A stretch of 64,000 bases of DNA from Oligoflexia bacterium (GTDB lineage: Bacteria; Bdellovibrionota; Bdellovibrionia; JABDDW01): the NCBI GenBank assembly GCA_034439615.1, contig JAWXAT010000051.1:1-64000 (forward strand), given 5' to 3'. The position numbers and the translations under genes were made by a program. Shown here one piece after another: positions 33,739-42,862 of the stretch; within the stretch, counting starts at the first letter, position 1, and each line of letters begins with the position of its first letter. The notes beneath the pieces are model-generated. The model had not been told where the DNA came from, made no database searches, and was given only the letters and a program-made list of their open reading frames with translations.

Positions 33739-34584
33739 TTAGCGGCAGCGCATCAGTTTGCAGGCGTTAATTTTACCCGTTCCTAACTTACCAATTGCTC
33801 CACCGAGAGTTGGATTTGGCTTATTCACTGTGTTCTCAAATGTAACTATAGCATTGAGTTGATTACCGATGATTTCACCATTAATCTCGACTTTTCCGAA
33901 ATTATCTTTAAGTAGTAAATAGACTGACGACTGCCCTTGCAAACATGTGTCTTGTTGACAATTTCCCTTAACGAGCCCTTGAACAACTGGCATTGTAATA
34001 GGAATGGCCGTGTTGCCATTGATTCCACTAAGACTATCCCAAAACACAATCGAGACTTTACCCGATTGAATTGCGATACCTTGAGGTGTGGCCACTGCGT
34101 CATTAAGGGTTTTATTACCAGCAAAAATAATGGTCGATTGATTATCACTACCAGCTGCACTAAAGCCAATGGCGCAATTTGCATTAAGCATTCCGTATGT
34201 TGAATTTTGCGTACCACATCCAAGTCCTTTTGCATCAGGAACTGCAGGGGTAGCTGAAGTACTCCCCACTTTTTCAGGGGCTAAATCTGTACTTAAAAAC
34301 CATCGAACAATTTCATGCTCATCAGCAATGCCTGCTTGTCCGCTGGTAAATCTTATTCCCGTTGGTCCAAGAGAAGGTTTTATCTCACCCCAAACTGCTT
34401 CAGTCATAGAGGCCGTCACAGGTGGTCTTTGACCACTGACGATTCCATTGTCTACGCCCGTTGCTCGATCAGGGCCTGAATCACCCACTCGGCCAGTAAA
34501 ATCAGGTGCCGCTTTTTTGGGGCTCGGGCAGGCGGTTTGAAATAATGCTAATCCTATGGCAAATACAAGTACGAGTTGTCTCAT
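33739..34584 (-). CDS. lipoprotein of unknown function
   Basis: A 281-residue lipoprotein: signal sequence 'LVLVFAIGLALFQTAC' with the lipid-attached Cys at position 19, then a Pro/Lys-rich linker. The mature part is Gly/Asn/Thr-rich with predicted beta strands and four cysteines in the second half ('GCGTQNSTYGMLNANC', 'GNCQQDTCLQ') plus 'NACKLMRCR' at the end, implying disulfide bonds. No known domain is recognised. A GAGGAGAAAG ribosome site precedes ATG 34584. Confidence 0.65.
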   Translation of the reverse strand: MRQLVLVFAIGLALFQTACPSPKKAAPDFTGRVGDSGPDRATGVDNGIVSGQRPPVTASMTEAVWGEIKPSLGPTGIRFTSGQAGIADEHEIVRWFLSTDLAPEKVGSTSATPAVPDAKGLGCGTQNSTYGMLNANCAIGFSAAGSDNQSTIIFAGNKTLNDAVATPQGIAIQSGKVSIVFWDSLSGINGNTAIPITMPVVQGLVKGNCQQDTCLQGQSSVYLLLKDNFGKVEINGEIIGNQLNAIVTFENTVNKPNPTLGGAIGKLGTGKINACKLMRCR

Positions 34585-34743
34585 AACTTTCTCCTCTTAC
34601 GTATAAAGACTATCGCAAGGGATGGGCCATGATTTTATGTGTTTAAATGGGTTATATTAGATTTGAAGGCTCAAAATCATCATTCTAAAGCTTACGCGCT
34701 TAATGTCGTTAGTCAGGTGTCAAAGCGTTTGATAGCGAAGTTT

Positions 34744-37700
34744 TTATAAAGTCAAACCTTTTGCGAGCCCCTGGAGCTTTGCCTTACAGCTATTTTTGCC
34801 CGATAAAGCTACAAGTGCTTTTTCTCTAGCAGAGTTAAGATCCATCATTTTTCCGTTTTGAAGTGGAATATTCTCAGGAAACACAACTTGGTTTACGAGA
34901 TCATCACGCCTTTTATCTGTGATTTCTTTAATGCGCGCAACACCCAAAGGTAATGGCACCCCAGCTTTAAATTCAGGATCAAGGCTACGTCTTGGGTTTA
35001 ACGAGAAGTTACGTAACTCGCTCATCTTTAGTTGAGCCATCGCGTACCAGCGATTACTTAGCTTCATATGGCTTTTGTAATCAATTTTAGAATCATACTC
35101 TTGATAGAATTTTTCAATACGTTCTTGATTTAGATCACCCTCTTTAGCAATGGTGAGTGCAAGTGGCGCAAGTACTGAGTCAAAATTATTTAACAATACC
35201 TGTCTTGCCAAGAGCTCTGATTCAACAAAAAGTTTTCGAATTTCAGTTTGATAGAGTTTGCGATCAGCGTCAGATAATGTTTGAAGAAATTCATTTACTG
35301 ATTTTCCATGAGGCAATGCAGTTTTACCCCAAGCTTCTGACAAACCTGAACGTAAAACAGTATCTACTGCTAACTCCATAGATTGTTCCATGTCATTACT
35401 TTTACCTGCGTCATGACCACCGTGTTTGTCAATCAGCATTTGAGCCACATAACCACCTGCATTCACAGCCATGTCACGAATAACGGCTTCAAGGCCTTGT
35501 TTGAAATATTCTTTCTTCTCGTGTTGAGCAAGCCCCAGATAAACAATCCATTGCCCCATGATCTCAGCAACACCTGGCATTATTGTTAGACGCTGAGATT
35601 GAAATTTTTTGCCAAAAAGAACACGCCTTACTAATTCATGTCCCGCTTCATGATAGGCCGTCATGATATGCACGGAATCTGTCATTTTCACATGCTCTTG
35701 CAATGTTCTCATTCCAAGAGAGAGAACATACACACCAGATGGTGTCTGAATTTTGTATTTAAATTTATTGTCTTTTGGAATGATAGGAAGTGCTGTAAGC
35801 ACAACTTTTGACCCTAATGGAACATTCTTACTCAACAAGAATACTCTTAATTCATCTCTGATTTTTTTAACAAAATGATCAATTGATGCGCCCTGATCTT
35901 TGATAACAAAACCTTCAGTTTCAATTAATTTAACCGTGGCTAAATAATCATTGGGGCTAGCAAAAAGCACTTCCCAACCACGTCGCCCCTCTGTAATTTT
36001 TAAATCTTCAAGGGCAAGTGATAATTTTAACTGTGAAAGTTCACGAATAGTTTTGTAATTTATTGGTGAGTAAAAAAACATATTCTCAAAACCAATTCGC
36101 GCAGCCATTGGCTCTGACAAACTTTTATATATCGTAGCTCTTCTAATAGATTCAGACTTAACTGATTCTTTATAGATAGTTTCACGCGCAGCTTGCTGTT
36201 GTTCTTGAGGTATATGTGTTGGAATTTGTGAATACCACTCTTGCCCGATGTTTGCAGTCATGATGAGGGTCACATTACCCATGGATCGTGGTTTGCCGTC
36301 AGCAAAAGTTCTTACCGTGGGTTCTCGAAGAATATCAAATAGAGCACTTAACACCCAAGGTGGTGCATTTCCGATTTCGTCTAAAGTCGCCATGAAATTA
36401 CCTTCAGTACGATCATAGATTTTCATGAACTCAGACTTAATTACTTTATCACCAACTTTTTGGCCTAATATTTTAACTTTTAAATCGTCTTTGTTAGTGA
36501 CAGAACCGAAGTCAAAAGCGTGCATAGCCTTTTCATTGCCATAAAGTTCAATAGCGAGAGATCTTGCAGTTTCAGTTTTTCCGGTTGAAGTTGGGCCAAA
36601 TAATCCAAAAACTTTTACTGCCTCTTTATTATCATTAACTGTATTTTTGTTATTACCGCGACGCTCTTGAGTTAAAACTACAGCTTTTGCGATCTCATCT
36701 ATTACAACTTCAGCACCAAAAACGCGTTTTTTTAGACGCTCACCTAAAGTAAGTATTTTTCGCAATTGTGCATCAGTTAATCGCACAGCTTCTCGCTCAT
36801 GCAATGTACCTTCAAGCACTAGCTCAGTCTTAATATTGTCTCGCTTAATTACGAGTGAGTAGGTGCGATCTGGATTTTGAGTGATATCTAATTCAATTGG
36901 ATATCTAGCTGTAGGCATTTCAATTTTACCTTCAGAAAATGCCTCAAAGAGTGGGTCTTCAACAAAAGATGTGATGCGATCAATAACAGGTCTTGCATTA
37001 TCTTCTGCGACATATTGATACTCTTGTAAAAATGCGACAAGTTTATTTGACCAAGAAAGAACAGGTGCTTTTGCACCACCTAAACGCACGTTTAAACTCT
37101 CTAATTTTTGTCTCGTGATAGTTTGTAAATCTTTAACTGAAAGTGGTCTAAACAAAAGCATTTGCCAATTTTGAAAGCGATTAACCAGATCTTGTGAAAT
37201 ACCAGGCGCATGCTCTGCTTTTCCACCAGTATTTTCAATGTGATTAGTTTCCATCAAACTATCGCGAAGGCGGCCGTAGTTCTTACTAACATTTGGCCAT
37301 TTAACCATCATCTCGTCATAATTAAGGGGGGCGCCATAGCGTCTGCCGTCGGGTTCTCGAGCGGTCAAAAGCTCTGAACCTTCATTGGTAGCGATGATGT
37401 ATAAAACAGGGACATACATTTTATCTACGCCACCTTTAACCGAATTGCTAACTCGCACAAAACCTTGATCAAGAGTTTCTTTTAAAAATGAATCTTTCAT
37501 AGATTTTGACCAACGCTCAAATCCAGAAATATAAATAACTGCACGCTCAGGTCGTTGACCTTCAAGTACTTTTTCTGAGCCCTGCCATTCAGGATTCTCG
37601 GCAATAGATTCTTCTGTTTTACCGTGAGGATTCTTCTCAACTTTTATTTGATAACGCCCTCCAGAATGAGCTGCTAAGAATCTCTGAAGAGAGGTAACAC

Positions 37701-39003
37701 CGTCTGAACCAATATGCCCCGTAGATGAGCCCGTTAATGAAGTCATATCTTCTTTTCCAGTGACTACGGGCAATCTAAACAAATGTGTTTTGTACGCCTT
37801 ATCGCGTTTATACATGGCATCGGTAATTGCTTCAGTGGCTGTGTCTTTTCCAGTACCAGGTAATCCCATAAATAAAAGAAGCTCTGGCAACTCTCGATTG
37901 AAACGAGTGATATAATTTCTAATTTCAATTTTTTTTGCAGCCGCTATAACTTCAGGCTGCCCGATAATTCGTTTATTTAAAATCGCAGTAAAAGCATCTA
38001 ACTCTTTTTTAAGAAGTTCTTTATTGTCTCTTGTATTTGGAACTGCATCTTGAATAACGTCCTGATCACCATTCTTATTAGCATCAGCATTCTTATCAGC
38101 TGACTTTAAGCGAGATCCATCAGATTCGTCCTTAAAAGGCTCTTCAGGATTAACGCCTAATTCTTTAGCTACATAGGACAAACGATTATCAAGATTAAGC
38201 TGTCCACGTACTTTTGACTGATAGTTTGGTGAGGCCTTTCGAATTCTTACCACCTCAGGTGTGAAAGGTAAGTCTTCAGTGAATTTTAGAATATCTAGTG
38301 TTGGCGCGTTTTGCCCGTGGCCATCTTGGTAAGTAATGTATGTACCTGTTTGTTCGTGATATCGTAAAAATGTGAGTTGACGATCATTACTAAGAGTAGC
38401 GATGTAATTTATTTTAAATCGACTCTTCTCACTACTCACGGCCATTTCAAATGTTTCAACACGCTGAGTACGATTGTTGATAGCAGCAAAATATATTTTT
38501 TCTTTAGTTTGGTGAGAGATTACCGTAACACTTTCGCTAGTACCTCTGGCAATTTGAACATTCCATATGCCTTCAGGTTTTACATTTCGACTAAAAGGAA
38601 CTGGATAAACTGAACCATCTAAACTCACAACATAATATTGATCATTGACTGCAACTTGGATGTACTCACCACTATTACGTACACCAAAAATAATATCATT
38701 ACCATTTACCTTCTGTAAGGCATTATGCTCAGGATCAGGGTAATTCACATTTACAGTTGCCGTATTTATTTGACCTTTAAAAATCGTATAAACTAATTTA
38801 GTACGCGGGTCCAAAAAACTTACTTCATCTAACTCAGCCCCTGCGTTGAAGTTATAAATAAGTTGTGCACCATTAATAAATTCGTAAACGACAGGTATAT
38901 TTCCGTTCACGTCGTTTGAGTTATCTCCTGCCTGCGCACTCTTTTGAACTGTAAGAAATATTGTAAGAACTAGAATGGCAATAATCAGTTTTTTAATGGT
39001 CAT
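34744..39003 (-). CDS. signal-peptide-bearing double AAA+ (Clp-like) ATPase fused to FtsH-type M41 zinc peptidase
   Basis: A 1419-residue chimera. Residues 1-25 form a Sec signal ('IIAILVLTIFLTV', cleavage site AQA-GD). Residues 30-290 are beta-rich with no named domain. AAA+ module 1 (about 335-640) has Walker A 'GLPGTGKD' (380-387), but its Walker B position reads 'VIYISGFERW' (489-498) without the D-E pair. AAA+ module 2 (about 745-1000) has Walker A 'GPTSTGKT' (803-810), Walker B 'MATLDEIGNA' (871-880) and sensor 'TANIG'. Residues about 1105-1300 match M41: H1118-E-A-G-H1122 in 'MTAYHEAGHELVRRVLFGKK', then 'AGKSNDMEQSMELAVDTVLR' with the third ligand D1204, and 'GLSEAWG'. A periplasmic ATP-dependent protease would be paradoxical; topology needs testing. 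It lies 147 bp after the second AAA+ gene on the same strand. Confidence 0.85.
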   Translation of the reverse strand: MTIKKLIIAILVLTIFLTVQKSAQAGDNSNDVNGNIPVVYEFINGAQLIYNFNAGAELDEVSFLDPRTKLVYTIFKGQINTATVNVNYPDPEHNALQKVNGNDIIFGVRNSGEYIQVAVNDQYYVVSLDGSVYPVPFSRNVKPEGIWNVQIARGTSESVTVISHQTKEKIYFAAINNRTQRVETFEMAVSSEKSRFKINYIATLSNDRQLTFLRYHEQTGTYITYQDGHGQNAPTLDILKFTEDLPFTPEVVRIRKASPNYQSKVRGQLNLDNRLSYVAKELGVNPEEPFKDESDGSRLKSADKNADANKNGDQDVIQDAVPNTRDNKELLKKELDAFTAILNKRIIGQPEVIAAAKKIEIRNYITRFNRELPELLLFMGLPGTGKDTATEAITDAMYKRDKAYKTHLFRLPVVTGKEDMTSLTGSSTGHIGSDGVTSLQRFLAAHSGGRYQIKVEKNPHGKTEESIAENPEWQGSEKVLEGQRPERAVIYISGFERWSKSMKDSFLKETLDQGFVRVSNSVKGGVDKMYVPVLYIIATNEGSELLTAREPDGRRYGAPLNYDEMMVKWPNVSKNYGRLRDSLMETNHIENTGGKAEHAPGISQDLVNRFQNWQMLLFRPLSVKDLQTITRQKLESLNVRLGGAKAPVLSWSNKLVAFLQEYQYVAEDNARPVIDRITSFVEDPLFEAFSEGKIEMPTARYPIELDITQNPDRTYSLVIKRDNIKTELVLEGTLHEREAVRLTDAQLRKILTLGERLKKRVFGAEVVIDEIAKAVVLTQERRGNNKNTVNDNKEAVKVFGLFGPTSTGKTETARSLAIELYGNEKAMHAFDFGSVTNKDDLKVKILGQKVGDKVIKSEFMKIYDRTEGNFMATLDEIGNAPPWVLSALFDILREPTVRTFADGKPRSMGNVTLIMTANIGQEWYSQIPTHIPQEQQQAARETIYKESVKSESIRRATIYKSLSEPMAARIGFENMFFYSPINYKTIRELSQLKLSLALEDLKITEGRRGWEVLFASPNDYLATVKLIETEGFVIKDQGASIDHFVKKIRDELRVFLLSKNVPLGSKVVLTALPIIPKDNKFKYKIQTPSGVYVLSLGMRTLQEHVKMTDSVHIMTAYHEAGHELVRRVLFGKKFQSQRLTIMPGVAEIMGQWIVYLGLAQHEKKEYFKQGLEAVIRDMAVNAGGYVAQMLIDKHGGHDAGKSNDMEQSMELAVDTVLRSGLSEAWGKTALPHGKSVNEFLQTLSDADRKLYQTEIRKLFVESELLARQVLLNNFDSVLAPLALTIAKEGDLNQERIEKFYQEYDSKIDYKSHMKLSNRWYAMAQLKMSELRNFSLNPRRSLDPEFKAGVPLPLGVARIKEITDKRRDDLVNQVVFPENIPLQNGKMMDLNSAREKALVALSGKNSCKAKLQGLAKGLTL

Positions 39004-39150
39004 TCTTTCTCCCGCACTTTTGCGTCCCAGTATGAATGCTTAGCCAAATACAAGACCTATGCCACTTAAAGCCCTTTAAATTTCCGCCACTTACGCAAAG
39101 TTTAGAAATTAACGATGACGAAGTTTTTGGCAAAAATGCCAATTACAAGC

Positions 39151-41895
39151 TTAAGGGCGGCTTGCAGCGTCAAGTAGAGTAATACAACTAGGCAGTGCAC
39201 CCCCCACATGAGGGAGAATTCTTTTAGCAATATCAAGTCTCACTTCGCGCTCAAAATTATCTATAAGAACTCTTAAAGATATCTGTTCAGAAAAATATTT
39301 CGCCGCAAACTTACTTAAAAGGCTTTTGGCATCTGCAACTAAAAATTTGATACCCTTAGCCTTTGCCTGAGATTCAATTAAAAGATTAAGTTTAAGCTCT
39401 AAAATATCACGCACTTCTTTAGTATTTTTGGGTGGAAAAAATGCATGTACTCCTGTCATTCGATCAACAAGAAATTCAGAAACACCTTCTTCAATTACAG
39501 CTTTTCGAATTTGCCCTTCAGTTGGTAATGCGATTTCTTTATCTACTAGCTCTTTTGTTTTTTTGTTTGCAGCCGAAAAGCCAATTGTACTTTGAGTTGA
39601 AGGTTGAGATTTTTTGATCCAGTCATTAATAAATTTTTGCCCAGCATTTGAAGCAAAAGTGATAGTCACACGACGAATATCAACTCTTACTGACACTTGA
39701 TTAACTCTACTTTGCGAACCATCTAGTGAAGCCTTTGTATAAAAATGATCGCTATCCATCATCGTGAGTAAAGTGTTTTGCACTGATGTGTGTGCTTTTT
39801 CAATTTCATCAAAAAATAAATGTGCGTAAGGATTTTTCAGCACTGCTTCATAAATTGTATTGAGTAAATCATCTGACGTTTTACCGGCACCATATTCGCT
39901 CATATTGATACGTACAAAACCATCAGTCATATGTGTTGCAAACCAAGTCTTTGCCACTCCCTTAGGCCCAACAAACATGCGCCTGCCACGAGGTTTTGAG
40001 GCATCTTGAGAACCTGTTAACGCCAATATAAGATCGTCAATAACAGCGTCTTTTACGTCAGTATAATTTTTAACATAATGATCTAGGTTTTCACGTGTAG
40101 TTTTAACTTTGTTGATTCTAAATTGAGGGTCAAATTCATCTGCATTGACTTGTTTTACCTTGGTAGCAATGGTTTCTATATATTTTTTAGTGATTTGATT
40201 AACTGGCACTGATTCTAGCTGTGCATATGCGTAAACGGCCTCTAAGTGCCTACTTGCACGCTCTAAAACTGTACCGATGGCATCGATTTCACCTGCGACA
40301 TAAATGACATGTTGATTTAATTCATTTGAAAGTGGTTGATACCCCACTTTTTCTGCCCACATATGAAGTGCTTCAAGCATTTTTTCTTGTGGAATTTCTT
40401 TTTTAATAATTTGTCTCATCCGGCGATTAAGACTTCTATCACCAGCAAGACTTTTCTTAAAGCCATCATGATTTGTTGTACCGATAAAACGAACTTTGCC
40501 GTTTGCTAATTCTGCACTTATTTGCGCAAAAAAGTCATTAGCCTGACCTGAGTGAGTGCCGCCACCTCTAAGTGAATGCATGTCATCAAAAATAAAAATA
40601 ACATCGTTTACTTTTGCATATGCAATAAGGGCTTTAACACGTAACTCAGTTACGCCCTTCCATTTTGAGCCCGCATCAAAATCAGTGGCATTGATCTGAA
40701 TAAATTTTGTGTCTTTTGAAATTTCAGGAAACTTACCATCCAAAACCATTTTTATAAAACTTCGAACTAGTTCAGTTTTGCCTGAACCAGGTTCTCCGAT
40801 TACAATTGCACTTCCTGCTTGCTTGTAGAGAAGCACACTGCGTAGGGCTTGAATTTCTTGGGGTTCATAGATATCAAATATTTTATTACTTGTACTGATT
40901 TCTTTTGATAAATTAATAAATGATTCATTGATTATGACCGAAGATTTGATCCATTTATTATCTTCCGTCTTAATATATGGGTCTTTTGGATCATCCGTTG
41001 GTTTTTCAGAACCCACATCCATTGATTCTTCTAGAGGTAATACATCCTGAGGTCTTTGTACAACTCCAGCATCTTTAAAAGTTTTTTGAATTTCACTTTT
41101 TCGTTCATCTAATTCACTTTTGGTATAACCGACTTGACTAGGGACATGCTTCTGTGGGTTCCACGCGTCTAAATTAAAAACTTCTGCTAAACCTTCAACA
41201 CTCAAACCTTCACTTGTGGTTACTGATTTTTTGCCGTCGGTAATTTTTAGTGTCCCAAGTGGTATAATAGTAGATTTTGGGCTTTTTATTGATTTGACTG
41301 TACCCAACTGAATACTCGCTCCATCATCTCTAACTAAAAAAACATCACTTTGGTTTTTACCTGCAACGATACTTATAATTTTATAACTAACATTACCTAC
41401 TTGTTTGTACTCAACATGTGTTTTCATTCCGACTTTATGCCCACCTACGATTTCATGGGGATATGTCGCTTGAGAAATCGGCAGTGTTACATGATTTCCA
41501 TTTTGGTTTACAAAATGAAGTTCATCTCCTACTTGAAAAAATACAAAAGTACCGCGTTGTTTAATAGCCAGTGCCTGGTAATTTGATATTTCTGAAACTT
41601 GATTTGATACAATCTTAGAGGCAATCCAACTATCAAAAAGCAGTTGTGATTCTACCTGCTCATTTACTGCGACTCGTAGAATTTTTCCATGCACGATGAG
41701 TGCACTTGGATCAAGAGGAACAGCGTTTGTTGGAGCAGATCTTGGCAAAAAATAAACACCATAGCCAGGTACACTTACCAGTTTATTCTCATTAGGAAAT
41801 TTATAAACAAATCTTCGAACAGGAGGCTCAAGTATTGCGAGTGCATTGATTGAAAATACTGTGATTAAGAGAATGAGTAATTTTTGAGCCTTCAT
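39151..41895 (-). CDS. signal-peptide-bearing ClpB/ClpA-like double AAA+ ATPase
   Basis: A 914-residue Hsp100-like protein with an N-terminal signal ('LLILLITVFSINALA', cleavage near residue 20). Residues 25-290 are beta-rich with a linker, of no known family. AAA+ module 1: Walker A 'GEPGSGKT' (367-374), Walker B 'VIFIFDDMHSL' (432-442), sensor 'IGTTNHDGF'. Module 2: Walker A 'GPKGVAKT' (643-650), Walker B 'AHLFFDEIEKAHTSVQNTLL' (691-710), sensor 'TFASNAGQ', arginine-finger region 'SEFLVDRMTGVHAFFPP', and a Clp small domain at the end. Both modules look catalytically complete, unlike module 1 of the neighbour. Hsp100 proteins unfold or remodel client proteins in the cytoplasm; a secreted version is not a family I know. 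It probably works with the M41 fusion encoded next to it. Confidence 0.85.
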   Translation of the reverse strand: MKAQKLLILLITVFSINALAILEPPVRRFVYKFPNENKLVSVPGYGVYFLPRSAPTNAVPLDPSALIVHGKILRVAVNEQVESQLLFDSWIASKIVSNQVSEISNYQALAIKQRGTFVFFQVGDELHFVNQNGNHVTLPISQATYPHEIVGGHKVGMKTHVEYKQVGNVSYKIISIVAGKNQSDVFLVRDDGASIQLGTVKSIKSPKSTIIPLGTLKITDGKKSVTTSEGLSVEGLAEVFNLDAWNPQKHVPSQVGYTKSELDERKSEIQKTFKDAGVVQRPQDVLPLEESMDVGSEKPTDDPKDPYIKTEDNKWIKSSVIINESFINLSKEISTSNKIFDIYEPQEIQALRSVLLYKQAGSAIVIGEPGSGKTELVRSFIKMVLDGKFPEISKDTKFIQINATDFDAGSKWKGVTELRVKALIAYAKVNDVIFIFDDMHSLRGGGTHSGQANDFFAQISAELANGKVRFIGTTNHDGFKKSLAGDRSLNRRMRQIIKKEIPQEKMLEALHMWAEKVGYQPLSNELNQHVIYVAGEIDAIGTVLERASRHLEAVYAYAQLESVPVNQITKKYIETIATKVKQVNADEFDPQFRINKVKTTRENLDHYVKNYTDVKDAVIDDLILALTGSQDASKPRGRRMFVGPKGVAKTWFATHMTDGFVRINMSEYGAGKTSDDLLNTIYEAVLKNPYAHLFFDEIEKAHTSVQNTLLTMMDSDHFYTKASLDGSQSRVNQVSVRVDIRRVTITFASNAGQKFINDWIKKSQPSTQSTIGFSAANKKTKELVDKEIALPTEGQIRKAVIEEGVSEFLVDRMTGVHAFFPPKNTKEVRDILELKLNLLIESQAKAKGIKFLVADAKSLLSKFAAKYFSEQISLRVLIDNFEREVRLDIAKRILPHVGGALPSCITLLDAASRP

Positions 41896-42059
41896 TAAAC
41901 TCCCCGAATAAATTATGTGTCACAAGAATCTGCAGAAAAACCAATGCAATACACATGCTCACTCAAAGTTTTTAAACAGTCATTTAAGTCGCTAAATTCG
42001 ATTTTTAAAGTAGATTTTTCAGAAGTGTCAATTGTTAAGGCATCATTAAAATTCGCTGG

Positions 42060-42830
42060 TTACTGTAGGCGCGAGATACGGGATTTGTATTGCTGTTCAA
42101 GTTTTTTATTACGCTCATCCCCTCCTGGTAAATTTGCAGAAAGATACACAGGGGCCACTTTACCACTCTCAGAAAAATACTCACAAACTCTCACAGATAA
42201 ATAATTTACCGTGATTGACCCTAAAATAGTTGAGAGTGGCCCCACAGGAACATCTAGACCTTGAATTTTTACAACTGCATCACCTGGTATGCCACCTGAA
42301 TCAATAACATGGTCACAAAGTTCATAGAGTTTTTTGCCACTGACATGTCGGCTGGAAGTTTTTTTAGAATGCTCGATATTCGTGATTGCCACAGTAATAA
42401 GGCCAGCTTTTTTAGCATGTTCTGCCATTTCAACGCTCGTGGCATTGATTCCTGAATTTGAAATGATAGTAATCACTTCACCTGCTTGTGGCTTATAAAA
42501 ATCAAAAATTACTTTAGCAAGACCTGAAAGTCTTTCAAGTGGCCCATTACGCGAAGGACCTGCATGGGGCATGAGATACTCTTCAAGCCATGGGTTAATT
42601 GGTATTAGCCCACCCGCACGATGAAATGCTTCTTCAACCACCATGTGCGAATGCCCAGCACCAAAGAGATGCCAAACGTTTGGAGTACACTTTAAAGAAT
42701 TGGCATCATCACCAGAAGTTAGACTTTTAAAAATCGCAAGTGCCACACTTTCGAGCACAGGTTTTTGTGTAGCTAAAAGATTTTCAATCTTTTCTGTTAC
42801 GGTTTTTACGTATCCATCAGCTGCTGACAT
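42060..42830 (-). CDS. SIS-domain sugar isomerase-like protein (UPF0309 type)
   Basis: A 256-residue SIS-fold protein. 'NVWHLFGAGHSHMVVEEAFH' and 'AGEVITIISNSGINATSVEM' are the two SIS substrate-phosphate-binding segments (the second with the S-N-S-G loop), and 'GLITVAITNIEHSKKTSSRH' continues the Rossmann-like core. These, with 'SRNGPLERLSGLAKVIFD', match the UPF0309 sugar isomerase-like family, usually linked to amino-sugar (MurNAc/GlcNAc-6-P) handling. The exact substrate is unknown. It lies downstream of the FadB-like gene (32 bp) on the same strand, an odd pairing functionally. Confidence 0.85.
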   Translation of the reverse strand: MSAADGYVKTVTEKIENLLATQKPVLESVALAIFKSLTSGDDANSLKCTPNVWHLFGAGHSHMVVEEAFHRAGGLIPINPWLEEYLMPHAGPSRNGPLERLSGLAKVIFDFYKPQAGEVITIISNSGINATSVEMAEHAKKAGLITVAITNIEHSKKTSSRHVSGKKLYELCDHVIDSGGIPGDAVVKIQGLDVPVGPLSTILGSITVNYLSVRVCEYFSESGKVAPVYLSANLPGGDERNKKLEQQYKSRISRLQ

Positions 42831-42862
42831 AGTTCTCGCTTACAAAGAGTAGCTCTATTTTA

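Noticed and set aside
33846-34235. 129-codon minus-strand frame within the lipoprotein gene
   Set aside because: Out-of-frame overlap of a lipobox protein; no signal of its own.
39127-39142. 6-bp hairpin (ttggca/tgccaa) between the two AAA+ genes as terminator
   Set aside because: Stem too short and not followed by a T run on the minus strand; the genes may still be cotranscribed.
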